This document shows, piece after piece, positions 51,127-60,982 of a DNA stretch of 64,000 nucleotides. The stretch is from Glycomyces dulcitolivorans (GTDB lineage: Bacteria > Actinomycetota > Actinomycetes > Mycobacteriales > Micromonosporaceae), in the NCBI RefSeq assembly GCF_003265355.1, contig NZ_QFRW01000075.1, positions 1 to 64,000 of the forward strand. The letters are read 5' to 3'. Position 1 is the stretch's first letter; each line of letters begins with the position of its first letter. Under the pieces are notes generated by a model, which saw only the letters and a program-made list of their open reading frames with translations, did no database searches and was not told where the DNA came from. The position numbers were made by a program, and so were the translations under genes.

Positions 51127-52821
51127 CTATTCGCCGTGGACGGCCTTGTACGCGTCGGTGTAGTACTGGCGGGCGTCCTCGCCGCCGTTCGCCATGAACG
51201 TCTCGACCATCTCGGGGATCGAGGAGAGCTCGGCGCGGCCGAAGGCGATGTCCTGCTGCTGGTCCCAGAGCGTCGAACCGGCGGCCTTGGCCTCGGCCGG
51301 GGCCTCGATCCGGACGCCCTCGAACGGGTTCTCCATGGCGTAGTCCTGGATCGAGGCGTCGTACTCGAAGCGCTTGGCGACCATGTCGGGGTCGCCGGTC
51401 AGGAACGTCTCCACCTGGCAGCACAGTGCCTTGTAGTGCACCGGGCCCTGGACGATCTCGCTGCCCAGAGGGGTGAAGACGGGGGTGCCGTCCGCGCCGA
51501 TCTCGAAGTGCTCGCCTTCGACGCCGTACTGGAGGAGCTGGTATTCCGTGGTGCCGTAGGGGGCCGCGGCCCAGTTCGCGATGTCGAGGATCTCCTCGAC
51601 CTGCTCGCGGCTGAGGTCCTTGTTGAGGAAGGTCCAGCCGCCGATGCCGGCGCCCATGGCGACGGTGGGGGTGCGGCCGTTCGCGGCCAGGGGCGGGAGC
51701 GGGGCGACCTCGCCCTCGATCTCGCCGCGCTTGACCTTGAGGTTGAAGTCGTTCCAGCGCACCAGGTTGTCCTGGGTGAACAGGACCTGTCCGGCCTCCT
51801 GGAGGGCGGCGGCGTCGAGGGTGCCGGTCGGCACGTCGGGGTGGATGAGCTGCTCGTCCCACAGGGTGCGGCGGAACGTCAGCATCTCGGTGAACTCGGG
51901 ACGCTCGATGTTGTTGACCATCTTCTGCTGCTCGGGGTCCCAGTTCCAGCCGTCGGTGCCGCCGAGGCCGAACCACTGGCCGATGAACCAGTCGAGCTGG
52001 GCGAAGGCCCACTTGCCGTTCGCGTCGTCGGACCAGGCGCGGGCCGCGTCGAGCAGCTCCTCGACCGTGGTCGGCATCGCGATGCCGGCGGCGTCCATGA
52101 GGTCGACGCGGGCGAGGATGCCGTTGCCCTGGCCGCCGGAGTAGTTCATGGGGATTGCGTAGATGCCGGCGGTGTCGGGGTCCTCGGGGTCCACGGACCA
52201 CACGGCCTGGCCCCAGGCGGCCGACGGGATGGCGGCCAGGAGCGGCCAGCGCTCGGCGATGTCGCCCCGCAGTATGTCCGTGAGGTCGTAGAACTTGTTG
52301 ACGACCGTCTCCTGGAAGTTGCTGAAGGAGCCGGTCATGTAGCTGAACAGCTGGATGCCGTCCCCGTACTCGTCGGCCTTGACCCACTGCACCGCCGTGT
52401 CGCCGTAGGTCATGCCGTCGCCTTGGCGCAGTTCGAGCTTCGTGCCTCCCCAGGCCTCGTACACCGCCGCGAAGTACGGGTCGTCCTTCGCGGGGGCCGG
52501 GCCCCAGCAGGGCACGGTCAGCTCGTAGGAGCCGCTGCCCGAGGGCAGGTCGGTGATCGCCTGGACCGGCTCCGGATAGGAGGTGAAGGCGGAGGGGTGG
52601 TTCGGGGGCTCGCCGACCAGGTCGGGCTCGACCGGCAGCGGCCACTCCTTGTAGGTCGGCAGGAAGTCGAAGCCCTCGGTGGTCTGCGTGGAGCCGCTGC
52701 CGGATTCGATGTCGGAGCAGGCGGCGACGATCGGGAGGCCCGCGGTCCCCGCGGCCCCGAGTCCCGCGGCCTTGAAGAGGGAGCGGCGCTTGAAGGGCGC
52801 CCGGTCGGAGGGAGTTGCCAT
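51127..52821 (-). CDS. ABC transporter solute-binding lipoprotein for oligosaccharides
   Basis: The product has 564 residues. The N-terminus has KRRSLFKAAG with the lipobox IVAAC (Cys35), so it is a Tat or Sec lipoprotein anchored outside the membrane. The rest resembles the LipO/YtcQ type of large solute-binding proteins (PLPVEPDLVGEPPNHPSAF, WKDP-like YAIPMNYSGGQGN, DIANWAAAPYGTTEYQLLQYGVEGEHFE). These bind complex oligosaccharides such as xyloglucan, rhamnogalacturonan or mannan fragments. The ATG at 52821 follows GAGGT. Its promoter shares an element with the GH5 and GH36 promoters. Confidence 0.9.
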   Translation of the reverse strand: MATPSDRAPFKRRSLFKAAGLGAAGTAGLPIVAACSDIESGSGSTQTTEGFDFLPTYKEWPLPVEPDLVGEPPNHPSAFTSYPEPVQAITDLPSGSGSYELTVPCWGPAPAKDDPYFAAVYEAWGGTKLELRQGDGMTYGDTAVQWVKADEYGDGIQLFSYMTGSFSNFQETVVNKFYDLTDILRGDIAERWPLLAAIPSAAWGQAVWSVDPEDPDTAGIYAIPMNYSGGQGNGILARVDLMDAAGIAMPTTVEELLDAARAWSDDANGKWAFAQLDWFIGQWFGLGGTDGWNWDPEQQKMVNNIERPEFTEMLTFRRTLWDEQLIHPDVPTGTLDAAALQEAGQVLFTQDNLVRWNDFNLKVKRGEIEGEVAPLPPLAANGRTPTVAMGAGIGGWTFLNKDLSREQVEEILDIANWAAAPYGTTEYQLLQYGVEGEHFEIGADGTPVFTPLGSEIVQGPVHYKALCCQVETFLTGDPDMVAKRFEYDASIQDYAMENPFEGVRIEAPAEAKAAGSTLWDQQQDIAFGRAELSSIPEMVETFMANGGEDARQYYTDAYKAVHGE

Positions 52822-52907
52822 TTCGCTGACCTCGTTGTTGCGAAGGGATATGGAGGGACCCAGTTCAGGGGTATCGAGGGATGTAGATCCCTGACCTGGT
52901 GCGATGT

Positions 52908-52951
52908 ACGGTACGCAGGTGTCGCCGACTTTGTCAACCAGTGAAACCAAG
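52908..52951 (-). promoter_or_regulatory. Promoter of the binding-protein operon with shared 22-bp element
   Basis: On the minus strand the element CTTGGTTTCACTGG (52951-52938) runs into TTGACA (52937-52932), then an 18-bp spacer ending CTGCG and TACCGT (52913-52908). The core matches the promoters at 42175 and 54236. Confidence 0.65.
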
Positions 52952-53061
52952 TATTCGAGTTCGGCGGCCGTAGAAATAACCGCGAAATAGACATTCAGGG
53001 TCATAGATCTGCGACAGGGCGTCCGGATACCGTGAACCGTGAACAAACCGAGGAGAACGCC

Positions 53062-54222
53062 ATGCAGAAGACGCCGGCACCGCAGCTCGACGACCCGCCG
53101 TCCGGGGCGCCGCTCAGCGGCCTGGAGCGCAGCGCCCTTCGCGACCTGCTGATCCACGGCCCGAAGTCCCGCGCGGAGATCGCGCGGGAGCTCGGCATGT
53201 CGCGGGCGAGCCTCACCCGGGTCACGCGCACGCTCATGGAGCAGGGCCTGGTCGCCGAAGGCGCCGTCGAGCTGCGCGGGGCGACCGGCCGACCGAGCGA
53301 GGTCCTCCACATCCGCCCCGAGGGCCGGCGGTTCCTCGGCGTCAAGTTGACCAGCGACCGGCTCTTCGCCGTCGTCACGGACCTCACCGCGCAGGCGCTC
53401 GCCGAGTACGACGAGCCGCTGGCGTCGCGGAGCGTCGAGGACGTCGTCGAGCAGATCGGCGGTGCCTACGACCGCCTCGCGGTCGAGCACCCCGGCATGG
53501 CCGCGGTCGGGATCGGTCTCGCCGGTGACGTGGCCTCCGTGGGCGGGCGCCAGATCGTGCTCCAGTCGCCGTTCCTCGGCTGGCGGGAGGTGCCGCTGGC
53601 CGATCTCGTGAGCGAGCGACTGGGAGTGCGCGCCAGCGCCGAGAACGACGTGCGGGCCCTGACCGCGGCGGAGCACTGGTTCGGCATCGGTGCCGGGTAC
53701 GAGTCCATGGTGCTCATCACCGTCGGCGCCGGGATCGGGGTCGGCATGGTCGTGGGCGGGAACGTCGTCACCGGTGCCAACGGCAAGGCCGGGAGCCTGG
53801 ACCACCTGCTGGTCGACGGGGGCGGTCCGCGGTGCGAGCGCGGCCACCGCGGCTGCGTGGACTCGTACCTCTCGAACGCGGCGATCGTCGCCGCGCTGCG
53901 CACCCCGGGGCTGGACTACGCGAGCGTCCTCGACCTCGCGCGAGGCGGCGACCCCGCCGCCAGGCAGGCGTTCCGCGACGCCGGGCACGCGCTCGGCGTC
54001 CTCGCCGCGACCTTGGCGAACGCCATGGACCCCGAGAAGATCGTCGTCACCGGCGACGGCATCGCGGTGACCGAGCTCGCGGGCGACGAGATCGACGCCG
54101 CGATCGCGGCGAACCGCCACCCCGACGGTGCGCCGATCGCCCTCGACATCCAGCCGTTCGAGTTCGCCGAGTGGGCCCGGGCCGGGGCCGTGCTCGCGAT
54201 CCGGGACTTCCTCCGGTTCTGA
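53062..54222 (+). CDS. ROK-family transcriptional regulator
   Basis: The product has 386 residues. The winged HTH (LIHGPKSRAEIARELGMSRASLTRVTRTLMEQGLVAE) is followed by a ROK fold with IGLAGDVAS, ASAENDVRALTAAEHWFG, VGAGIGVGMVVGG and a zinc motif reading CERGHRGC (less canonical than in the ROK at 35872). The ATG at 53062 has GAGGAG. It lies between the importer operon and the GH36 alpha-galactosidase gene, whose promoters share a 22-bp element, so it is the best candidate to control that element. Confidence 0.88.
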   Translation: MQKTPAPQLDDPPSGAPLSGLERSALRDLLIHGPKSRAEIARELGMSRASLTRVTRTLMEQGLVAEGAVELRGATGRPSEVLHIRPEGRRFLGVKLTSDRLFAVVTDLTAQALAEYDEPLASRSVEDVVEQIGGAYDRLAVEHPGMAAVGIGLAGDVASVGGRQIVLQSPFLGWREVPLADLVSERLGVRASAENDVRALTAAEHWFGIGAGYESMVLITVGAGIGVGMVVGGNVVTGANGKAGSLDHLLVDGGGPRCERGHRGCVDSYLSNAAIVAALRTPGLDYASVLDLARGGDPAARQAFRDAGHALGVLAATLANAMDPEKIVVTGDGIAVTELAGDEIDAAIAANRHPDGAPIALDIQPFEFAEWARAGAVLAIRDFLRF

Positions 54223-54235
54223 GCCGTGATCAATA

Positions 54236-54278
54236 GTTAGTTTCAAATATTGACAAAGTCATGACGCTTGTCGATACT
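54236..54278 (+). promoter_or_regulatory. Promoter of GH36 with shared 22-bp element
   Basis: GTTAGTTTCAAATA (54236-54249) runs into TTGACA (54250-54255), then a 17-bp spacer and GATACT (54273-54278). The element agrees with those at 42175 and 52930 in TTRGTTYC and TTGACAAA. Confidence 0.65.
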
Positions 54279-54313
54279 TGGACGGCCCCGCACCCGTCCT
54301 TCGAGGAGTCCGC

Positions 54314-56515
54314 ATGACCGAAACGCGAGCCGTCGCCGAAGCCCCGCATCTGCGGCGACCCGACCAGTCGCCGCGTGAGTCCGACGGCCTCGACGACGGC
54401 GGCAAGACCCGGATGCTCTGGGCCGGAGGCGTATCCGTGGTCGTGCACCTGCCCGAGCGCGGACTCCCCGAGGTGCTGCACTGGGGCCGGGACCTCGGCG
54501 ACCTCGGCCACGGGGACTTCGAGCAGCTGCGCCGGGCACGCACGCGCCCGGTCTCGCCCAGCGCGCTCGACGCGCCGTGGCCCCTCACCCTGGTGCCGGG
54601 CGAGCACGACGGCTGGGAGGGCCGCCCCGGCTTCGCCGCGCACCGCGCAGGCCGGGCCCAGTATCCCCGGTGGACCGTCGCCGACTCGGAGTTCGAGACC
54701 GACGTCGACACCGGGACGCTGCACCTCCGGGCCGAAGCCCCTGGCCTGCTCCTCCGCAGTGAACTGCACCTGGACGACGCCGGGGTCCTGCGCATGGCGC
54801 ACACGCTGGTCAACACCGGTGACGAGCCCCTGTCGCTCGCCGCGCTCGAAGCCGTGATGCCCGTCGACGACCGCGCCGCGGAGGTCCTCGACTTCACCGG
54901 CCGCTGGACCCGCGAGCGCGTCCCGCAGCGCGGCCCCCTCGCCCAGGGCAGCCGCGTGCGCGAGACCCGGCGCGGCCGCACCGGACACGACTCCCCGTTC
55001 GCCCTCGTCCTCGGCACTCCCGGCTTCGACGCCGCCGCGGGCGAACTGTGGGCGGTGCACCTCGCATGGAGCGGCGACGCCGTCTACCGCCACGACGCCC
55101 TCCCCGAAGCACGGACCGTCCTCGGGGCGGGACCGCTGCTGCGCCCCGGCGAGATCGACCTCGCCCCGGGCGAATCCTTCCGCACACCCGAGGCCGTGTT
55201 CGTCTGGAGCGACCGGGGTCTCGACGGTCTCGGCGACCGCTTCCACCGCTCACTCCGCGCCCGGCCCTCGCACCCGCGCGAACCCCGCCCGGTCGTGCTG
55301 AACACCTGGGAGGCCGTCTACTTCAAACACGACCTCCACCGCCTGGAGACACTGGCGCGCACGGCCGCCGACATCGGCGTCGAGCGGTTCGTCCTCGACG
55401 ACGGCTGGTTCCGCGGCCGCCGCGACGACCGCGCCGGCCTCGGCGACTGGACCGTCGACCCCGAGGTCTGGCCGCAGGGCCTGCACCCCGTCGTGCGCAC
55501 CGTCCGCTCCCTCGGCATGCAGTTCGGCCTGTGGTTCGAACCCGAGATGGTCAACCCCGACTCCGACCTCGCCCGCCGCCACCCCGAATGGCTCCTCCAG
55601 CCCCCGTCGACGCGAGCGTGGCGCGGCCAGTACGCCCTCGACCTGACCCGCCCCGACGCGTTCAGGTACCTCCTCGACTCGATTTCGGCGCTCGTCCGCG
55701 AATACGAGCTCGACTACATCAAATGGGACCAGAACCGCGACCTCATCGAGGCCGTCCACCACGGGCGGGCGAACGTCCACCGGCACACCGAGGCCGTCTA
55801 CCGGCTCCTCGACCGGCTCCGGGACCTGCACCCGTCGCTGGAGATCGAATCCTGCGCCTCCGGAGGCGCCCGCGTCGACCTCGGCATCCTCGACCGCACC
55901 GACCGCGTCTGGGCCTCCGACACCAACGACCCCATCGAGCGCCTCGCCATCCAGCGGTGGACGGAACTGCTGCTGCCCCTCGAACTCATCGGATCCCACA
56001 TCGGCCCGCCGACCGCCCACACCACCCACCGGGCGGCGAGCCTGGACTTCCGGATCGCGACCTCCCTGTTCGCCTCCGCGGGCATCGAATGGGACATCAC
56101 CTCTTGCACGCCGGCCGAACTCGACCGGCTGCGCCTCGGCATCGCCTGCTACCGCCGCCTCCGCGGCCTCCTCCACACCGGGACGCTCGGCCATCTCGAC
56201 ACCGGCGACGACGGGACGACCGCGACCTCCGTCGTCGGCGACGACCGCGACCACGCGGTGGTGCGCGTCGCCCGCCACGCCACCGGGAACCGCGCGCTCG
56301 CGACCGCGCTCCGCGTACCGGGCCTCGACCCGGGCAGCCGGTACCGGGTCGCACCGGTTCCGGAGCTGCCCGTGCCGCGCGGCCTCGACGAGGTGCCTCC
56401 GCCCTGGATCGAACACGGCGAACTGTGCCTCCCCGGCTCGGTGATCGCCGAGGTGGGAATCCAGCTCCCGCTCCTGGCACCCGGGGAAGCGCTCGTGCTT
56501 GAGATCGCCCGCTGA
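54314..56515 (+). CDS. GH36 alpha-galactosidase
   Basis: The product has 733 residues, normal for GH36. After an N-terminal beta-sandwich comes the TIM barrel with VVLNTWEAVYFKH, VLDDGWFRGRRDD, LGDWTVDPEVWPQGL, FGLWFEPEMVN, the nucleophile Asp in DYIKWDQNRDL, the CASGGARVDLG motif and the acid/base Asp in WASDTNDPIER. There is no signal peptide, so it acts in the cytosol on imported alpha-galactosides. GAGGAG precedes the ATG at 54314. It is probably controlled by the ROK protein encoded just upstream. Confidence 0.95.
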   Translation: MTETRAVAEAPHLRRPDQSPRESDGLDDGGKTRMLWAGGVSVVVHLPERGLPEVLHWGRDLGDLGHGDFEQLRRARTRPVSPSALDAPWPLTLVPGEHDGWEGRPGFAAHRAGRAQYPRWTVADSEFETDVDTGTLHLRAEAPGLLLRSELHLDDAGVLRMAHTLVNTGDEPLSLAALEAVMPVDDRAAEVLDFTGRWTRERVPQRGPLAQGSRVRETRRGRTGHDSPFALVLGTPGFDAAAGELWAVHLAWSGDAVYRHDALPEARTVLGAGPLLRPGEIDLAPGESFRTPEAVFVWSDRGLDGLGDRFHRSLRARPSHPREPRPVVLNTWEAVYFKHDLHRLETLARTAADIGVERFVLDDGWFRGRRDDRAGLGDWTVDPEVWPQGLHPVVRTVRSLGMQFGLWFEPEMVNPDSDLARRHPEWLLQPPSTRAWRGQYALDLTRPDAFRYLLDSISALVREYELDYIKWDQNRDLIEAVHHGRANVHRHTEAVYRLLDRLRDLHPSLEIESCASGGARVDLGILDRTDRVWASDTNDPIERLAIQRWTELLLPLELIGSHIGPPTAHTTHRAASLDFRIATSLFASAGIEWDITSCTPAELDRLRLGIACYRRLRGLLHTGTLGHLDTGDDGTTATSVVGDDRDHAVVRVARHATGNRALATALRVPGLDPGSRYRVAPVPELPVPRGLDEVPPPWIEHGELCLPGSVIAEVGIQLPLLAPGEALVLEIAR

Positions 56516-56538
56516 CCGCCGGCATGTCAGACCGAGTG

Positions 56539-56580
56539 CGGCTCAGGGCCGCCCCCGTTGACGGGGGCGGCCCTGAGCCG
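56539..56580. terminator. Bidirectional hairpin terminator
   Basis: A perfect 19-bp stem (CGGCTCAGGGCCGCCCCCG) with loop TTGA lies between convergent alpha-galactosidase genes. Confidence 0.8.
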
Positions 56581-56607
56581 TGCCGCCGCGGCCGCAGCCC
56601 TCGGCGG

Positions 56608-57879
56608 CTACTCCAGGCGCAGGAGCCGGACGCCGTGCGCCGGAACCTGAAGGCGGACAAGACCGTCCTTCACCGGGACGTCGGCGCCCTCCCACAGGTC
56701 GCGGGCGCGGCTCCGGTGTGCGCTGCCGACGTCCGCCAGGTGGATGTCGAGGTCGGCCGGCTCGTCGCCGAGCCAGAACACCGCGCACGCCTCGGCGTCG
56801 TCGAGGCCGGCCCTCCAGACGACCAGCGAGTGGTCGCGGACGATCTCGCGGCCGCCCTTGCTCTCCAACAGAGCGAGGACCTCGGGGTTGCGCAGCAGTT
56901 CGAGCGTCTCCGCCGGGGTGTCGGGGAGGTGCCCGCCGAACATCAGCGGCGACCGCATCATGCACCACAGCGTGAGCATCGTGCGCTGCTCCTCGAACGT
57001 CAACCGCGACAAGCGGTCCTCGCCCACGTGCGCGCTGATGCCGATGCGCCCCAACGGGAGCATGTCGGCGTCGCCCCAGGCGCCCGGCACCTGGTGCGGC
57101 GCCCAGCGCGCCGCCCGCTGGAACATCTCCAGCAGCGCGCTCCAGTCGTCCCACAGATCGTCGGAGATCCGCCACATCTCCGCGTGCTCCCGGAGCGCGT
57201 CGAGGTGCGCGAGGGACAGGGCCTTGCCGGGGGAGAGGCTCAGCACGATCGGCCGCCCGCACTTGTCGATCGCCTGCGAGTACGCGGCGAGCTCGACGCT
57301 CTGCGTCGGCGGGTGCAGGACGTCGTCGAGCTTCACGAAGTCGACGCCCCACTCGGCGAGCTGCGCGACCTGCGAGTCGTAGTACGCCTGCGCGCCCGGC
57401 TTCGCGTGGTCGATCCCGAAGTTGTCCGGATTCCAGGTGCACACGTTGTCCCGGTCGGCGATCCGCGACGCGGTCGTGTCGCCCCCGAGGACCGGGAGGT
57501 CCAGCTCGACCGCCTTCTTCGGGATGCCCCGCATCATGTGCACGCCGAACCGCAGGCCCAGCGCGTGCACGCGGTCGGCCAGCGCCTTGAACGACCCGTC
57601 CGCAGCCGACGGGAACCGGTCCGGCGCCGGGAGCTGGCGTCCCCACGCGTCGAGCACGGGGTCGGAGACCTCGTTGTAGTGGTGCTCACCGGGATTCGGC
57701 TCGTACCACTGGATGTCGACCACGACGGTGTCCCAACCGAACCGCTTGAGCTCGGCGGCCATGAACTCGGCGTTCGCGACGACCTGGTCCTCGGTCACCG
57801 AACTGCCGAAGCAGTCCCAGCTGTTCCAACCCATCGGCGGGCGTTTCGCGGCGAGTTTCCTCGCGGATGTCGACGTCAT
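56608..57879 (-). CDS. GH27 alpha-galactosidase
   Basis: The product has 423 residues. It starts with RPPMGWNSWDCFG and has VVVDIQWYEP, GVHMMRGIPKKAV, the nucleophile Asp in VDFVKLDDV, LSLSPG and the acid/base Asp in WRISDDLWDDW, in GH27 order, with a C-terminal beta domain. No signal peptide is present, so it is cytosolic. It belongs to a less-studied GH27 branch (with the YEPNPGEHHYNEV insert), so a different alpha-galactoside or arabinopyranoside substrate is possible. It is divergent from an AraC gene 30 bp away. Confidence 0.88.
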   Translation of the reverse strand: MTSTSARKLAAKRPPMGWNSWDCFGSSVTEDQVVANAEFMAAELKRFGWDTVVVDIQWYEPNPGEHHYNEVSDPVLDAWGRQLPAPDRFPSAADGSFKALADRVHALGLRFGVHMMRGIPKKAVELDLPVLGGDTTASRIADRDNVCTWNPDNFGIDHAKPGAQAYYDSQVAQLAEWGVDFVKLDDVLHPPTQSVELAAYSQAIDKCGRPIVLSLSPGKALSLAHLDALREHAEMWRISDDLWDDWSALLEMFQRAARWAPHQVPGAWGDADMLPLGRIGISAHVGEDRLSRLTFEEQRTMLTLWCMMRSPLMFGGHLPDTPAETLELLRNPEVLALLESKGGREIVRDHSLVVWRAGLDDAEACAVFWLGDEPADLDIHLADVGSAHRSRARDLWEGADVPVKDGLVRLQVPAHGVRLLRLE

Positions 57880-57909
57880 GGGGATCAACCTATCCGCGAA
57901 AGGCTGCAC

Positions 57910-58794
57910 ATGAATCCCGCTCGCTTGGCCGTTCCTCCGGGATCCTTTGCTCGGCCGGCATCGCCCCTCGTGAGCCACCGGGCACTCGCCGATCCCGCGT
58001 CAACCGGGATCTGGGTGGCCCACGGGACCGCCCCCGAGATGACGCGCGCCCACAGCCACGACGACATCGAGCTCAACGTCGTCACCAGCGGGGCCATCGA
58101 GTACCTGATGGGCGAGCGTCGCGTCCGCGTCGAGCAGGGCCGGTCGGCCGTGTTCTGGGCGAGCCTCCCGCACCGCCTCCTCGCGCCGGCGGGGGAGCCC
58201 GCCGAGGTCTGCTGGGCGCACGTCCCCCTCTCCACGGTCTTGACCTGGGGCCTGCCCGCGGCCGACCTGCGCACCCTCCTCGAAGGCCGACCGGCCCTCG
58301 CGGCGATGCCGCTCAACATGGACGCGGCCGGCGTCTGGCAGCGCTGGGAATCGGACTTCGACCGCCGCGACGCGGACGCCGCCCTCCTGGAGATACACGC
58401 CCTCATCCGCCGGACGCTGCGCGCCGCCGCGACGCAGCCGACCGGCACGGGGCCGACCTCGCACCCGCTCGACATGGCGGCGTTCATCATGGAACGGTTC
58501 CGCGACCCGATCACCGCGGCCGACGTCGCCGCCGTGGCCCACCTGAACACCGAGTACGCCATGACCGTGTTCCGCAAGGCCTGGCACATGACCATGGGGC
58601 GCTTCCTGCTCTGCCGCCGGGTCGCCGAGGCCCAGCGCCTCCTCGCCACCACCGACCTCGACTGCTCCGCGGTCGGCTACGCGGCCGGCTTCGGTTCGGG
58701 CAGCAACTTCTACGCCCAGTTCGCGAAACTCGTCGGAACCAGCCCCGGCCAGTACCGCACCGCCCTCCGCACCACCGGAACCCCACCCGACTGA
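57910..58794 (+). CDS. AraC-family regulator with cupin sensor
   Basis: The product has 294 residues. The cupin part (MTRAHSHDDIELNVVTSGAIEYLMGE, AVFWASLPHRLLAPAGEP) and AraC HTH (ITAADVAAVAHLNTEYAMTVFRK; SAVGYAAGFGSGSNFYAQFAK) match the protein at 45740 closely. It is divergent from the GH27 gene with a 30-bp gap, so it likely activates that gene. The effector is probably a galactoside. Confidence 0.86.
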   Translation: MNPARLAVPPGSFARPASPLVSHRALADPASTGIWVAHGTAPEMTRAHSHDDIELNVVTSGAIEYLMGERRVRVEQGRSAVFWASLPHRLLAPAGEPAEVCWAHVPLSTVLTWGLPAADLRTLLEGRPALAAMPLNMDAAGVWQRWESDFDRRDADAALLEIHALIRRTLRAAATQPTGTGPTSHPLDMAAFIMERFRDPITAADVAAVAHLNTEYAMTVFRKAWHMTMGRFLLCRRVAEAQRLLATTDLDCSAVGYAAGFGSGSNFYAQFAKLVGTSPGQYRTALRTTGTPPD

Positions 58795-58850
58795 ACATCC
58801 GGCGGCACGTACACGACGGTCGACACCGGCGGGACCGGTTCCTGACCGGG

Positions 58851-59918
<1,068 letters not shown>

Positions 59919-59969
59919 TCATGATCAATCAGACCGCGGACCGGCAGACCCGGAAACGCCCTGTCAAGG

Positions 59970-59988
59970 GGTGTACCGGCAGTACACC
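59970..59988. promoter_or_regulatory. Inverted repeat in the AKR/MmyB-like divergent promoter
   Basis: GGTGTAC-CGGCA-GTACACC, 7-bp perfect arms, ends 35 bp before the regulator ATG and lies 130 bp from the reductase ATG. It probably is the site of the MmyB-like protein. Confidence 0.55.
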
Positions 59989-60022
59989 TCTCACTTCGCC
60001 GGCCTGGCGTAGCGTCGGGTGG

Positions 60023-60931
60023 ATGGACAACCGGGACGAGGTGCGCGAGTTCCTGACCTCGCGCCGCGCCAAGATCACCCCCGAGCAGGCGGGCCTGCCG
60101 CCCGGGTCCGGGCGCCGCGTCCCCGGGCTGCGTCGCTCCGAGGTCGCGTTCCTGGCCAGCGTCAGCGCCGAGTACTACGCGCGGCTGGAGCGCGGGAACC
60201 TCACCGGCGCCTCCGAGCACATCCTCGACGCCATCGCCCGCGCCCTCCGGCTCGACGAGGCCGAGCGGACCTACCTGTTCGACCTCGCCCGCGCCGCCAA
60301 CCGCACTCCGCAGGCTCGCCCGCGGCGCCGCGGCTCCCAGCAGTGGGCCCCGCGCCCGTCCCTGCGACAGATGCTCGATGCGATCGACGCCCCCGCCGTG
60401 GTCCGCAACGGCCGCCTCGACCTCCTCGCCGCCAACGCGCTCGGCCGCGCCTTCTACACCGACGTCTACGCCCAGGCCCAGCCGAACCTCGCCCGGTTCT
60501 GCTACCTCGACCTCGACCGCTCCCAGCGCTTCCACCCCGACTGGGAGCGCTCGGCCGACATCAACGTCGCCATGCTGCGCACCGAGGCCGGAAGGGACCC
60601 CCACGACAAGGGCCTCCAAGACCTCGTCGGGGAACTCTCCACCCGCTCCGAGGCCTTCCGCACCCGTTGGGCCGCACGCAACGTCCGCATCCACGGCCGC
60701 GGCCACAAGACCGTCAACCACCCTGTCGTCGGCGAACTCGACGTCGACTACGAAGAACTCGAACTCACCGCCGAACCCGGCCTGATCCTGCTGATCTACA
60801 CGGCCGAGCCCGCCTCGCCCTCGCACGAGCGCCTGCGACTCCTCGCCAGCTGGGCCGCCACCGAGCACACCGCCGAACCCGCGGCCCCGGCGAGCGAGGC
60901 GGCACCGGCCAGCCCGGCCGAGCCCGAATGA
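60023..60931 (+). CDS. MmyB-like helix-turn-helix regulator
   Basis: The product has 302 residues. An N-terminal XRE HTH (RRVPGLRRSEVAFLASVSAEYYARLERGN) is followed by the MmyB-type ligand-binding domain (LRQMLDAIDAPAVVRNGRLDLLAANALGRAFY, NLARFCYLD, RHPDW-like FHPDWE). Such regulators usually control one divergent redox gene, here the aldo/keto reductase. The ligand may be a fatty acid or other hydrophobic molecule. ATG at 60023 was taken because the family starts with MDNR-like sequence. Confidence 0.9.
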   Translation: MDNRDEVREFLTSRRAKITPEQAGLPPGSGRRVPGLRRSEVAFLASVSAEYYARLERGNLTGASEHILDAIARALRLDEAERTYLFDLARAANRTPQARPRRRGSQQWAPRPSLRQMLDAIDAPAVVRNGRLDLLAANALGRAFYTDVYAQAQPNLARFCYLDLDRSQRFHPDWERSADINVAMLRTEAGRDPHDKGLQDLVGELSTRSEAFRTRWAARNVRIHGRGHKTVNHPVVGELDVDYEELELTAEPGLILLIYTAEPASPSHERLRLLASWAATEHTAEPAAPASEAAPASPAEPE

Positions 60932-60982
60932 CCGCCGGCGAAGTTCGCCTGCAACCAATCCGCAAGCATCTTGGGCAGCAGA

